A stretch of DNA of 64,000 nt from Theristus sp. LFF4_11. Taxonomy: Eukaryota; Nematoda; Chromadorea; Monhysterida; Xyalidae. The stretch covers positions 1 to 64,000 of the forward strand of contig JASANC010002244.1 in NCBI GenBank assembly GCA_030248135.1, written 5' to 3'. This document shows positions 31,114-43,439 of this stretch, one piece after another (position 1 is the stretch's first letter; every line of letters begins with the position of its first letter). The position numbers and the translations under genes are program-made. The notes beneath the pieces are model-generated. The model worked only from the letters and a program-made list of their open reading frames with translations. It was not told where the DNA came from and searched no databases.

Positions 31114-33006
31114 ATGTTCACCTATTCAACACGTGTCATGTGCAGACACAACTCTACGGCAAGCACCAACGTCAGCAGTCATAAACAAACACCATCTGGC
31201 CCATTGTCATTTCACTGGTCCATTCGTCAGAAACCGTCACACCACCACATCAAGAACAATCAAAGTCGTTCATCGAAAAAGCGCCGAAAGAACGGTTTTA
31301 TTTCGAGAAATTCCGTAGAGGAGACGTCGAAATCACTCCATCGCGAGGCGAGCACCAGCAGTTTCTTGATGGACTACCTGAAGCCGACGATTGACTTTCT
31401 GACGCCGAACAGGCAACGCTGCTACTCCGCTTCGGATCTGTGCAACAATGATGACGATCATAATTCGGACAATCAATCGGGGAAACAACGGAATAAAAAT
31501 AAACACAGAAACTCGAAACCCCACGGCGGCGGAGGTTCTTGGAGCGATCTGACGTCGTCGGCGCAGAACAACGAAACAACCGCCGCACCCCAGCTAACGG
31601 CCTCCACCGTTCAAGCGTTGAGTCGTTCGTTCATGTCGACCAGTCGACTGATGGAACTGAAACAGACGCAGCGGACGACGACGTCGCCGACCCGACACCT
31701 CAGTCCGCCGGTCGAGTGGGCCGCCGCCGCCGGGTTTCTCCAGATTCAACCGTCTGATTTGGTGTTTGCGACCACTGGAGGCGGCTGCGAGATTCAGGTT
31801 GGTTGTTGGTTCAGTTTTTGTTTTTCGCCTTTGGGATAATTTTTAAGTCAGACCCAGACCCAAGAAAAAAGAAAGAAATTTTATTTTTTAACCCGGTTCC
31901 TCACCTGCTTGCTTCTATTACGTTTTTGGAACGGTTGTTCGTTACAGTAAGATGCCCATACATAGGAGAAACATCCGTTAAACAACGGAGCCACCGCAAC
32001 CATGGCGCGCCTTTTCAAAACGCACACACACGCGCATAATCACTAGCGCATGCATGTACACATGCTCCGGCTAAAACAAAAAATGTTAAAACAGCTGTTT
32101 TGATTTCTACTTTCTTAAAAAGGCTTGACTTAGGTTAGGATCATGCGGATTTTAAGAATGTAGGACAGCCCGCTTACCATCCGGTGGGCCAATACCCTTG
32201 CCACGTGAGGATATGGGCTTTCAATCGTGAGTAACATTCAATGCAATTCTTCTAAGCTTTCCATCTCTTCCATTCCCAGTACGTGCAAGCAGTCGTGTCG
32301 TGTCGCTACGACGCCAAGCGTCACGGTCGAGCGTACCTCTTCCTCCTCGACCGCCAGACGAACGTCTGCCAACTGGAGGCCTCCGTCGACGTTTCATCGG
32401 ACGCATTCGAGCAGGCGACGTTGAGTGCGTCGATCGTGAATCTGGCGATTCTCGCGATGCTGCTTTGGCAGAGTGAACTCGCCGGGAAACGGCTGCTGTT
32501 CATGTTCAATGAGTGGTCGCCGGAGGCCGACCTGGAGACGGTCGACGCGCTCGCGCAGTTGGCACGCCAGTACAAGGTGCTGAGATTTTGTTTTGCGTTT
32601 TTTTAAATGGTTGTGCTGAACATGGGCACTTCAGTTTCGTCTCATCAGACTGACGATGAAAAGCAAAACCCACTCGGGCGTGTTTTTTGGTTGAGCTGTA
32701 GCTTTGAACATTTTGGTTTGTCTGGTTTGTCACGTGTCCGTCAATTAATTTTGGTCCGTTTAGTGCAACTCTGTTTTTTTGCAGTGTGCCTATCAGATCT
32801 ATCTGTGGCATTCCAAAGACGACGACGATCACGAAGCACAAGCGTCATCGAACGTCTCCGCCTGCCACCACGGCTCTTCAACGATGTACAACCGGTTGTT
32901 GTTCCTGAGCAGACAGCCGACAACGAAACCCGTGACCGCCGCGCATTTGACGAAGCTTCGGCAATTGATTCGCTTGAATTGGTTCTTCAGACTGTTGTGT
33001 TGTTGA
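31114..33006 (+). CDS. Uncharacterised 400-residue protein, three exons
   Basis: Not recognised. Exons 31114-31797, 32280-32576 and 32785-33006 join in phase 0 at clean sites (CAG/GTTGGT, CCCAG/TACGTG, AAG/GTGCTG, TTGCAG/TGTGCC). Exon 1 (residues 1-228) encodes a low-complexity, probably disordered region: basic stretch SSKKRRKNG, NDDDHNSDN acid/Asn run and a Ser/Thr-rich part containing TVQALSRSFMSTSRL. Exon 2 (229-327) is well ordered, with HGRAYLFLLDRQTNVCQLEA, a hydrophobic helix-like NLAILAMLLW and LLFMFNEWSPEADLETV. Exon 3 continues CAYQIYLWHSKDDDD and ends NWFFRLLCC. There is no signal peptide. The start may be a later Met, because the first ATG lies very close to the upstream poly(A) site. 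Confidence 0.72.
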
Positions 33007-34440
33007 GTTTTATTCGTTGTCATGATCATGATCTTCTTGTGTCGCTTGCATTGAATTTCTGGTTGTTGCATAATTTGTTTGCATTGTTCTATGTTTGAGT
33101 TTGTTTAGAAACGTAAATTAAGTCAACCAAGGTCATATGTTAGTTGTGAATATTGTATTGTGCACTCCATTCGCGATACAAAGAGACTGTTCCCAAACTG
33201 AAAATAAAAAAATGCATATTGCACATAATGCAGCAATTCACCCGAAGAAACAACCACGACCAAAAGTATAACTCCAACGAACAAACAAAAGTAAAGTGCA
33301 AAAAATACAAATGGAACAAAGTCGCCGATACCAAGCAACTGTACAACCCATTTTTTCCTGTATTGCATCTCAACAACACCGGTTCAGTTCTGTGTTTGTT
33401 AAAAAATTTAAAAAGTCCATATCCAAAAGCGACACTGTTTAAAAAATCACATGAACACCGTTTGGAAAACTTTTGTTTTTCGAAAGGCGTGCTCAATTTA
33501 TTACAGATATGATATACAGTTGAACAATTTCTATTTACAACGTGTAATATTATGAACAATACACCACACTTTGCCTATTCGATGTCTACTTGTAGCAGGG
33601 ATACCTTGACCTCATGAGCGAATCCCAAACACAACCAAAAAATAGGAAAAATCTGCAAAAAAACAAAAAAAATACATCACCCGACGTGTAAACTTGCTAC
33701 GGTGAACCACAATGAAACCGGACTCTGGTGCAGAACAACAAAAATTCAAACCGATTATTGCCAACAACAACTTCCCACAAATGAAACTCGTATATAATCA
33801 AACCGATGGAAAATAAAACCAAAAGGCAAAACAGAATTGCAACAGAAATCGGCCCGCCTTTGTTTGTTCAGGGAACGGAATGGTTGCGAATTGACGTATC
33901 TGTAGAAAAGAAAAGTCATCGAACAAATACAACATAACTGGTACATGAAATGTAATGGGAAGTGAATATTTTTGGTGTTTTTTGGGCAAATTCGCGACTT
34001 TGGATTATGCTTGAGGATTTTTCAAATACATGGTTAAAAGAAACGTGGAGGCAGCGTAGTTAAACCGAATGAGCTTTGTTCAAAAGCATGCAAAAGTCTG
34101 TAAATGCAAGTACAATTTAGGGAAATTGTCAAATCGATGATTAAGTTCTTAAAACAATGAAAACAACGGCATCATTATGCGGTCCGAAACCTGCGTGAAC
34201 AGTGAATAACAAAATAATAAAAGTAACAAATAAAAATCATCTCGCCCGAGAATAACAATAAATAAATACGGAAGTACAGTGGTTTTTTCCGTTTGGAATC
34301 ACACAGATCGCTAGCTTACCATTGAATCATACGTTACTTCGAAATCAAATCCAGATTACAGGATACCCGCACAAGAGTTCACAGTGAAAACAGTAACATA
34401 AAAAACCGAACCAACCAACTGTGTCTTCATTATGCACAAA
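33007..34440. other. Intergenic region between convergent genes
   Basis: AT-rich, with no supported exon. It should hold the 3' UTRs of the plus-strand gene ending at 33006 and the minus-strand metalloproteinase ending at 34441. A minus-strand AATAAA (TTTATT on plus) occurs near 33497. Confidence 0.55.
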
Positions 34441-37400
34441 TCAGACCAACGCCAAAAGCCGATCATAGAAATCGGCGTTGAAAAAATCCGGATCGAACAC
34501 CGACCTCGCCGGATTAGTGCTCCGTTTCCGGCGTCTCCGTCGTAGCGTCGCTTGCATCGTGTGCCGGTGGTTGTCGCCATTTGAACTGCGATCGGCCGAA
34601 TCCAACATGACGCTGCCCGCGTTCGCGTCGGGCGCGATCGCCCGCCGATAGCGGTGCGTGTACGAATGCGCCGTCAGCAGACCGACCGCGTTGTCGCGGT
34701 GCACCGGTCGGCCGCTGCGTTGCTCCACGAACGAGGCCAGTCCGTCGAGAAAGTTGCACACCACCGGACCTGATGTAGATCACAATCCACCTTATTTCGC
34801 GTTATCCAATCTGGCCATTTTATTTCGCGAAAAGCGGGAAACACTCCAATGAAACTGTATGTGGTGGTACGGAGTTTTTTGCACATTGAACACAGTGCTT
34901 CTGTCTGTTTGGTTTTTTCGACAGATCCGGTAAACCTACCGTATTGATGCGCGGTCTCGTGTTCAAGGTCGAGATTATTCTCCAGCAACACCTCGTATTG
35001 CAATTGAACGTTGTTGCTCTCCGTGCAGTTCGGTATGCTGCCGTCTGGAAAATAGTGTGATTGTCAGTTTCATGTATACAGAGAAAAAACTTTTTTGAAC
35101 AATTCAAACAATAGTGACACGCTTTCGCTGACAGTGCCGCCCCCTGCTAAATTTCTCACTGGTTGATCGACAACAGAGACTTTCGTAATCACTGCCTTTC
35201 AGGGATATAAGCCGCCGATGAGGTGAGGCTGCTCTCGCTTGTGGCAATGGCATTGGCCAACAACGTGACGCTCTTAGTCCATTTTTACCCTCACACCAAA
35301 CCACCGAAATCTGGCGTCTCTGAAGTTTCTGGAACTGGTGGGCGGTTTCAAAGGAGACACAGTTGAACAGGAACGGGGAGACGGAAGTTTTTAAATAAAG
35401 ATAGAAACCAACTCTGCAACGCGGTCAGCGTCGAGTTGATGCGTCGCTCCATCTCCGGCTGATCGGGCAACAACTGCTGGCGTTCGTGCGCCTCCGAGTC
35501 GAGCATCGCCGACGACAGGCCGTGCGTGGTGCCGTCGGTCTGATTGGTGCGCGGCAGCAACTCCACCATCAGCCACACGAACAGACACATCTGTGTGCTG
35601 CCGACTGGAAATCGGTGCAATGATCAGCACAACCGTTGCTTTGTCACTGTCAGTAACAAAATATCGGTTCGGTTCGACAGCAGGAGCCAAGATTGCCAGA
35701 TGTTTCACATTTTCACTTCATAATAAATGGCTTGGCTTAAATTAGGATCAGGTTAGGAACACGTTAGGATTACACTTCAATTAAGCTTAGGATTAGTATA
35801 GGCTTAGGGTTGTGTTTTGCTTAGATTTCTGAACAACTTTCTGAACAACAAACTGTTACCCGACAATGGCCAATAGCAACTGTGTAATTCACGCTCTCAA
35901 GCTATGCTATATACATGAATGAATGAATGAATGAATGAATGAATGAATGAATGAATGAATGAATGAATGAATGAACGAACGCATGTACGCATGAATGATG
36001 TTGCCCAACCGGTAAAAAAAAATCCCGAATTTTATTTTGTTTTCTCATGAAAAAACACTGAATTCACGACCAACCATAGTTCCAGTTCATGGCGCACTTG
36101 TCGTCCACATCGAGCACCACTCGCTCGAGCGGTTTATTTTTGTAAATCGGATTCATCACGGCCTCAGCGCGTTTCGAGTGACCGAGACCGAGCGCGTGAC
36201 CGATTTCGTGCACCAACACATACGGGAAGTGCACGCCACCCGACGCCGTATTCGACGTGTCCGTCACCCAGCGTTCGAAGTCGTCGAAATGAATGTCGCC
36301 GTTCAGCGAGCCGGTCTCCTGATAGTTCGGGTAGAACGTGTGCGCCAGGATGTTCGTCTTGTTGCCGCCGTCGTCGAAGTGATAGCCATCGCCGTGGTTG
36401 CCTGAAACAGTTTTCTTTTAAAAACCCACTTTTTGTGGCAACGGATCAAAACAGGGATGAAAGGGGGCAGGGTGTTTGAATTAACTTAACAGTAACCAGG
36501 GACGTAGGTTCCCATGAAATCCCACTCGACGTTTCAAATCATTTTTTGATCATTCAAATCAAATCATTCAAAAACTCCATAACAAACCAAATCATTCAAA
36601 AACTCCATAACAAACCAAACCAAATCAAATCAAATACCAATCCAGAGTTGAAATCAAAAAAAATCTCACAAACGCAGCCTCCGAAACCAACCGATGTCCC
36701 AGAGAATGTTGATGTCGGCGTCGCTGGCGCTCGACGCCTCGCTGAATTCCAGTCGAACCGAACGCAACGACGGCAGCTCGATTTGATCCGACCAAAGTTG
36801 AAACGCACGCTGAACCACTGTTCTGTAAAAACAACGAAATTAAAAAAACAGCAGTCAATTGTTCAAAAAATTTTGGAATTTCTCTGGCTGGTTCCTCAAC
36901 CCCAACCCAACCACCGCAACTCCCCACCCCACCTCAACGAAATGGAAATTCCACAAACCGAATTTTAGTTCGCGGAATGTCGTCGGTGTATTTCTGGATG
37001 AACCAAGACAACCGAAGCACATCGTTCTCGTCCACCTGATCCGTCCATTTGCTGACCTGCGCTGTAAAAACGGATTTCTAATTTTAAAAATGAAAACATA
37101 AAGTGTCGACGTTCTCATGAAGTGTTTGATTAAAATTAAACATGCAGTCAGCAGGCCCAAGATGGTATGTTTTGGTCCCTTCTCCCTTATCTTTTTTATT
37201 TGAAGCAGCCCGCCGCCTCGATTTCGGAAACCCGAAAGTACTAAACACCGGTGGGTTCCGACTTCCGGGCAACTTCTTCATTGTTCTGTTTCATTTGCGT
37301 CCGCTCGCCGTCTCCACCAACCCAAACGCGCTCACCAAATCGTTTTCGTCGTCTCCTCAGTTCGTTCACCGGCGACGCCGACGACGACGCCGACGTCACT

Positions 37401-40400
37401 CGGAGCGGCAGATCAGCGTTGCCGCACCTCGGCTGTCGCATTCGATCCAACGTCGGCAGATTGACGCTGCCCGTCGCGCGAACACCCGCCAACGACTGGA
37501 ACGCTCGCAGGCTGTTCTCGACGCTCTCGGGCGTCAACGGCACGTCGTCCTCGATGTAGCCGAAACGGTGCAGGTATTCCTGGCATGAAAAGAAGGCATT
37601 TTTTTCATTATTGACTGATTTGAATTTTGCGTGACAATTGCTGCCGGTTGTGTTTTACTGTTGGTTCCGAGCGAGACTCAATGCTCGCATAGATAGGTAC
37701 AGTACGGCCGAATAAATGAGGCAGTCCAAGGCGGGATCAGTCGCAGACCAGGAGTTGTCTTTTTCAAAAATGCCAACATAACTCCCAATCATGTGTGCAA
37801 GGGAGAAAGAATGCATAGAACAGCGCGGATAATCCATTAGTTTAAAAAAACAAGTCAAATTTGACACAATTTGGTTTCTGAACGTCTTTTTTCTTTCCTT
37901 CAAATTTCGCGCGCTCCTTGAACCCTGAAAAAAGCTGCCATGTTTAATCGGCCATACCGTAAACCGTAAACTGTGAAAATGCCATGTTAAATCGTAAACA
38001 CTGTCACGCATGACGCGAGAATTCAAAATCGGTGAAGTGATCCGTGTCCCCGAAACAGGACCGGGTCGCTTATTTTGAATTGCCACACAAAGATTGAAAC
38101 TAGTTTGCTTTCTACGCCTGAAAATGCACTGAGTAGCAGAACTAAAAAAACATGAGAAGATTCTTGTTACAAGTGCGCTTTTCATTTTAGTTTTCAAATA
38201 ATCAACCATTTTCGATCCGATTTTGCGTGTTATGAAGACGTCGCAGGTGTCTAAACCGAAACGGAATCTTAATTCTTAGCCAAGCCTTTTTTAGAAGGTA
38301 AAAAGGAAGCGAAGCGCCCTTAATGTGGAGGAGTCACGTTTTTTATGATGAGAAAACCCGTTGAATGTGCCGAATGTTTTAGTTTTTTCCCTTCTCTCTG
38401 TTCAAAACGTTCATTCGCGATCTTCAAAAATTGAAAGTGTCATATTTTTTCGAATCGTTTTACGCAACAACTGATCGAACGAAACAAATTCCCCGAAAAA
38501 AGTGAAACAAGTGCCTTGATTGTGTGTGGTACTTCTGTCCAACTAAAGTAACGCGCCATACAAATCATCCACGTTCAACGATTGTTGCACCATCAGTATG
38601 TATGCGTATTATTATTTTGAACAATGAATACATAATATGACGCTACACACACACATGCGCACGCGCGGTGTCAAGGTCGTCACGTTGGCGCCACCCACTG
38701 AATTTCGTTATTTACTTATTTATTTGTTGTGCGCGCGCGCGAACTAAAAAAACAACCAGCGAAAAATAAAAATCCACAGCGACACTTTTACGTTTTTTTC
38801 GACACATCTTTCTCGTTGTTATGCAATCGTGTGTGTGTGCGTGTGACCAAATAACCCAGAAAATTTCCCAACCATACTCATACCCGCGTGTGGAAACTCA
38901 CGTGTTCGCATAATTGGTTGAGCATTTTTATTGGCGACATGTTGTTTTTCGGGTAGGTTTTCAATATAATTCAAAAAACAATGCAATGGTGGAAATAACG
39001 ACTGAAAAATTTCGGTGAAGTTGTCAACGTTCACGTGTCCCATTGCATATACGAATTACGTGGTTCTGTTTTTCTTCAAACAAGAATATACCGTATTCGA
39101 GATAAATTTTTTTTAATTTTTCACTCGCCAATTTTCCGCACGTGTGCCTGCACGGTTATGTTACGCGTCAAAAAGTACAATGTACCGCAAATTTCATCAT
39201 CGGAAAAGCGGTGTTTCGGTTTGTTCTTCTCCGATAAACAGAAACGAACCAAACACTGTACTTTCGCACATTCTTGAACTTCTGCCAAAATTACACACGA
39301 CCACATTTCGGATTCCCGAATTCGTCACTGTTAAACACCAGTGAAAGTCACCACTAATCGGAAATTGAAATGTTGCGTTGCGTGCGCGCGCGCGTGTCAA
39401 CCGTGAAAACGCGATGACGAATAAAAGTAAAACAATTTATATCTAGATATACAGGGTGGGCCAAAAAAAGGTTCCAATTCTAAAATGCTCTCACTGGTGT
39501 GTGCTAAGGTGTTTAGAGCTGAAAATTGAAACACCATTAGAAAAAATTTGGAGGTTTTTCTGACTAAATTTTTTTTCACGGTATGTTGCCGCTATCACTC
39601 ACTACAGCAGAATTATCTGAAAAACATGAAAAATTGACAAATGTGGTGAAATGCAGAGGGTTAATTTAGCTGTAACAAAGACCAAATGATGAACGTTGGT
39701 GACAACCCGAGTGTTCACAACACAAAAAAGATCAAAAAAACAATACGCCTATACAGTAGCTTGGAAATGCCGAATGCCGAATTGCATTTGAACAGTCTTT
39801 GATCAACCTGATGTTTCACTTGGAGTCTGAGCGTGCGTGAGCGGTTCTGCCCAGAACAGATGCGAATTTATCTTTCCAGATGCAAACTGTTTCTTTTTCT
39901 TTTTTAATTCACACAATTTGTCACTCTGATATTTTTCACCACAGCAGACTGGTTGTTTTCTGCAGTGAAAGATGCAATTCCATTTTCAGTCGTTGATGCC
40001 ATTATGGTTAAGTGGACGGCAAAGAAGCGAGTCTGGTCTGCCAATTGGTGGTAACATACAAATAAATTATCTGCAGTGGTTCGGCAATTTTGTACAAAAT
40101 TCAATTTTTTCCCGCGTGGCGATACATCAGCTCGCAAGTCGGTATGAGCAATGATAAACAGTGAGATTATGGGTGAACGTTGTTTTTTCGTCAAAAATCG
40201 CTGTTTTTTTTGAAAATTACACTGTAAAAATAAACTGAAACGTGTAAATCAAAAAATTTTTGATCACAAAAAAGCTCTCAAAGTGTTCCAACAGTGTTCC
40301 AAATTTTAAGCCATGAGGTTCTTGCTACAGCTAAACTAACCCTCTGTATTTCACCACATTTGTCGATTTTTCATGTTTTTCAAATATTCTGCTGTAGTGA

Positions 40401-42787
40401 GTGATAGGGGCAACATACAGTAACAAAAATTTGGTCAGAAAAACCTCTAAATGTTTTCTAATAGTGTTCCAATTTTCAGATCTAAACGCCTTAGCACACG
40501 CCAGTGAGAGCATTTTAGAATTGGAACCTTTTTTTTGGCCCACCCTGTATATTGCCAAAAGTTACAACCCGGTTCGCATCATCTTGTGACGATCCTTTCT
40601 GGGTCAAGCAAAGTGTGATTCACGGTAAAAACCTGTACCTTACACAGTGGTTGACAAATTTGATTTTGTTCTTTTTTCGCGTTTCATTCGCACCACACCA
40701 CATTCTTGTGATTATTCGACATATTGGGCCGGTGACTTTTTTCTCGGATAGCACCGATTCGTGATTGTCACCGCACGTGTCATCAAAAAAAGTTTTTTCG
40801 TCAGGCGTTTCAGACCCAAGAACAAGTTATTGCGGTATTGCCATATTCTATAATCATGATTTGTTGTTGTTGATAATCATGTGTTGTTATAAATGTGTTT
40901 GTGCGCAACAATGGGAATAAATACACTGGGAAGAATTTTCAAGTTCAAGTAATCGATAAGCTGTTGAAAAATTCATTAAACAAGCAATTGATGATCAGAT
41001 ATTGAAAAAAAAATTTGCACGGCAATTTTTGTTACACCGTGTTTTGCTATTAGTTTTGGCACCAATTTTTTCACTTAGGCTTTTCCACTCAGGATAAAAC
41101 CATGAAAACATTAAAAATCTGGTAAATCGGCATAAAAAAATTAACGCAATGCTGCAGTTTTCAGTTGAAAAAAAAACGCTTTCACATCCCCAATCACACA
41201 GAATTTTGAGCCACTACTCCGATTTGAAAACTGAAAACAACCCCACAGTTGAAAAAACGCACAGGAAAACACGAATAACAGTCGACCCGCGCGTTTTGTT
41301 TTCATACGGACCCCGGCTTTTTTTCTGTCGGGCCCCGTCGGTCGGTCGTACACAGACAGAAAAAGTGCAAAAAGCAGACGGCGGTGTACCGGTTTTTTGC
41401 ACCGTTTTTACATGCAAAAGCAAATAAAATATATGCGGCTGTAATAAAAAATTACGTTTAGGGTGTCAGCTGATCACGCTCAGCAGTAACGGGCAATACA
41501 TGTTGCTGAATTCAGCAGCGCACGCGCCATGACAAACACAAAAACGACGATCTGTCTAGCTGATAGAACATGCTTATTTTATGAAACGGTGACGTTTTTT
41601 ACCAAGAAACCGGTTTGCAATTTCCGTAAACGGTTTTTCTAGTCGAGTTTTTTTTTGAAGTAGCCGCGCGAGAATTTATGTTAGCCGCCCCAGGAGGTAA
41701 AAACTCGTACCACTATTAAAACCGTAAAAAATACGACAATTAATTGCCATAAAAACAGCGATGACACCACGGCTGGTGATAGTAGACAGTTTCAAGGTCA
41801 CTAAGCGCCTGTACACGGCATCCGAAACGATGAACGTAGAATTTCAATTGAATTATGCAAGAGGGTTTTTACAACCATGTGTGCAGCTACGTTTCAGAAG
41901 CCCGAAAAAAAAACGATTTCGTTGACAGTTGTGATTGTGAACAGAGATTCTCAAGTGGCGCTGTCGCAGTTCTCAAATTACACTGGCGCAACAGTTCCAT
42001 ATTGATAAATACATAATTTATCAGTTCGTTTTTTTGGCGCTGTGAAAATGCGTGAACTGACCCCGCGAGTGCTTGAGCTGTGGTTGCGGTTTGACACCGT
42101 GCTTATCATTTGGACAAGTCGTCAGAAGCAAATTTTCTGATTTTGAACTTTCATTGGTCTAACTAAACTCCATTAAGTTTTCATATGTGGCGTGTCCAAC
42201 CAGACCCATCAATCAAATACACCAAAATGCAGAAGGTTGTCTCGGTAAACAAACGGCACAAAACTCCAAAAAAATCAAAGCACCAGAAAAAATGCCGAAC
42301 TTTATGGTGCGCGGCGCTACACATCACTTCCCAGTGATCTGGGTATCCAAACTTCTGAACAGTCGACTGTTGAACTTCTAAACGTTCTATACACGATAGA
42401 CGATACTAACTTTTAAAACATTCGCTGGTCTGTAATGGCTGTCAACCTAACACCATGTTCAATTCTTCCTAGAGCCCCTAAGATGTTCAATAAAACGTTC
42501 CCAAAAGCAGTGAAACACCCGCTCCCCCTCACCAACGCTTCCTTGAGTCGATTGGCCTTGCGCTGGTGGTGTCGCTGGTGTTTCACCAATCGCATGTGGT
42601 GTGCCGCTCGTTCGTGCTGCGTGATTCCGTGCAGATTCTCGGCCACTTCGTCCAATAGATTCTGTCGAATCGGAAACGCGGACACGAGAAATCGGCTGCT
42701 AACGCTGATTGCCGCCAACGTCAACGCGGCGACTGTCACCATGGCTGTGCAACAGTGGCGAGCTGGCGACGGTGATCGGTGCAGCAT
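34441..42787 (-). CDS. Matrix metalloproteinase (secreted, no hemopexin domain), complete
   Basis: Zinc endopeptidase of the extracellular matrix (M10A). Minus-strand exons: 42787-42533, 37579-37336, 37061-36959, 36822-36692, 36401-36075, 35604-35413, 35044-34940, 34769-34441. All phases join, giving 561 residues. The signal/anchor-like segment is MVTVAALTLAAISVSS (15-30). The prodomain has EYLHRFGYIEDDVP and the cysteine switch PRCGNAD (usual PRCGxPD), then a furin site RRRRKR before the catalytic domain. The catalytic domain includes SKWTDQVDEND, DADINILWDIGN, HFDDGGNKTNILAHTF, zinc motif HEIGHALGLGH (309-319) and Met-turn AVMNPIY. After CAMNWNY the chain continues into a Cys-containing C-terminal region of about 210 residues instead of hemopexin repeats. 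If the donor at 36075 were not used, the protein would stop four bases later in codon terms (WS stop at 36064). The long first intron holds a mariner-like element. Exon 1 assignment rests on phase and on the KEAL/EYLHRFGY join. Confidence 0.88.
35915..35975. repeat. (GAAT)n microsatellite
   Basis: Fifteen or so ATGA/GAAT tetramers in the MMP intron between the catalytic-domain exon and the next exon; degenerates to GAAC near its right end. Confidence 0.9.
37680..38145. repeat. Dispersed repeat, copy 2
   Basis: Inverted relative to 26290-26690. It shares CCAGGAGTTGTCTTTTTC-type, GGATAATCCATTAG-type and GCTGCCATGTTTAA-type blocks. It also includes GAATTCAAAATCGG and a GAATTGCCACAC-led segment shared with 14690-14885 and 20705-20890. 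In MMP intron 1. Confidence 0.65.
39452..40547. mobile_element. Mariner-like element with about 230-bp terminal inverted repeats
   Basis: Ends CAGGGTGGGCCAAAAAAAGG and the inverse TTTTTTTTGGCCCACCCTG, each flanked by TA (39450-39451 and 40548-40549). The arms stay similar over about 230 bp: TTCTAAAATGCTCTCACTGG, GTTTTTCTGACTAAATTTTT, CAAATGTGGTGAAATGCAGA and their inverses. The 630-bp interior contains no recognisable transposase. Inserted in MMP intron 1. Confidence 0.9.
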
Positions 42788-43439
42788 GTTGCTTGGTTTT
42801 TTTCTGATCGGTTTGGCAACCTGCAATTATAAAACGCCGGTTATTTGTATTTATCAGTTTAGTGTATCGATTATTGCTGAGCTTAGTTTTCATACATTTT
42901 TTCTAATCTTTACAACAACTGGTAAATCACAAGAAGTCTATGAGTTTTCATATGCGACATAACGGCAGAAAGTTCGCAACATTTATTGGAAATTGCGAAA
43001 ATCTGGTTATACCGTTTTTATTTTCACTTGACTTTCCGCGTTTTTTTATTCTCTTTTCGTTAGCGCGCGCGCGCACGTGGGCTCGCGCTGATGTTGATAA
43101 CAACAATAGCCTGTGTCCTCACTTCGGTAAAAGTAAACAAACTTCCGGAAATTATGACTAAGTTACACAGATCTAAGAGCGCTGGATATGCAACTGATTT
43201 GCAAAGTGTTGGTGCGGGATTGAAAAATCTCTGTACATATTGCACGTTTTGAGAGGATATATGTATAATTGTGATTGCTGAAGTGGGTTTGGTTTTAGTG
43301 ATTGTTTTGTCAGCAGCGACGTGTCGCACTGGTGAACAACAGTGGCAGGTCGCTATGCAGGCGAAATCGTCCGGGCGATAAACAGGTTAAACGCTTGAGA
43401 AATCGGAAACCACACACAAAAAGCTCAATCCACTGTTTA

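Noticed and set aside
38902..38940. Alternative first exon for the metalloproteinase (MSPIKMLNQLCEH with a GTGAGT donor)
   Set aside because: In phase, but lacks any signal peptide; the 42787-42533 exon gives a hydrophobic leader and a natural KEAL/EYLHRFGY join. Could still be an alternative promoter.
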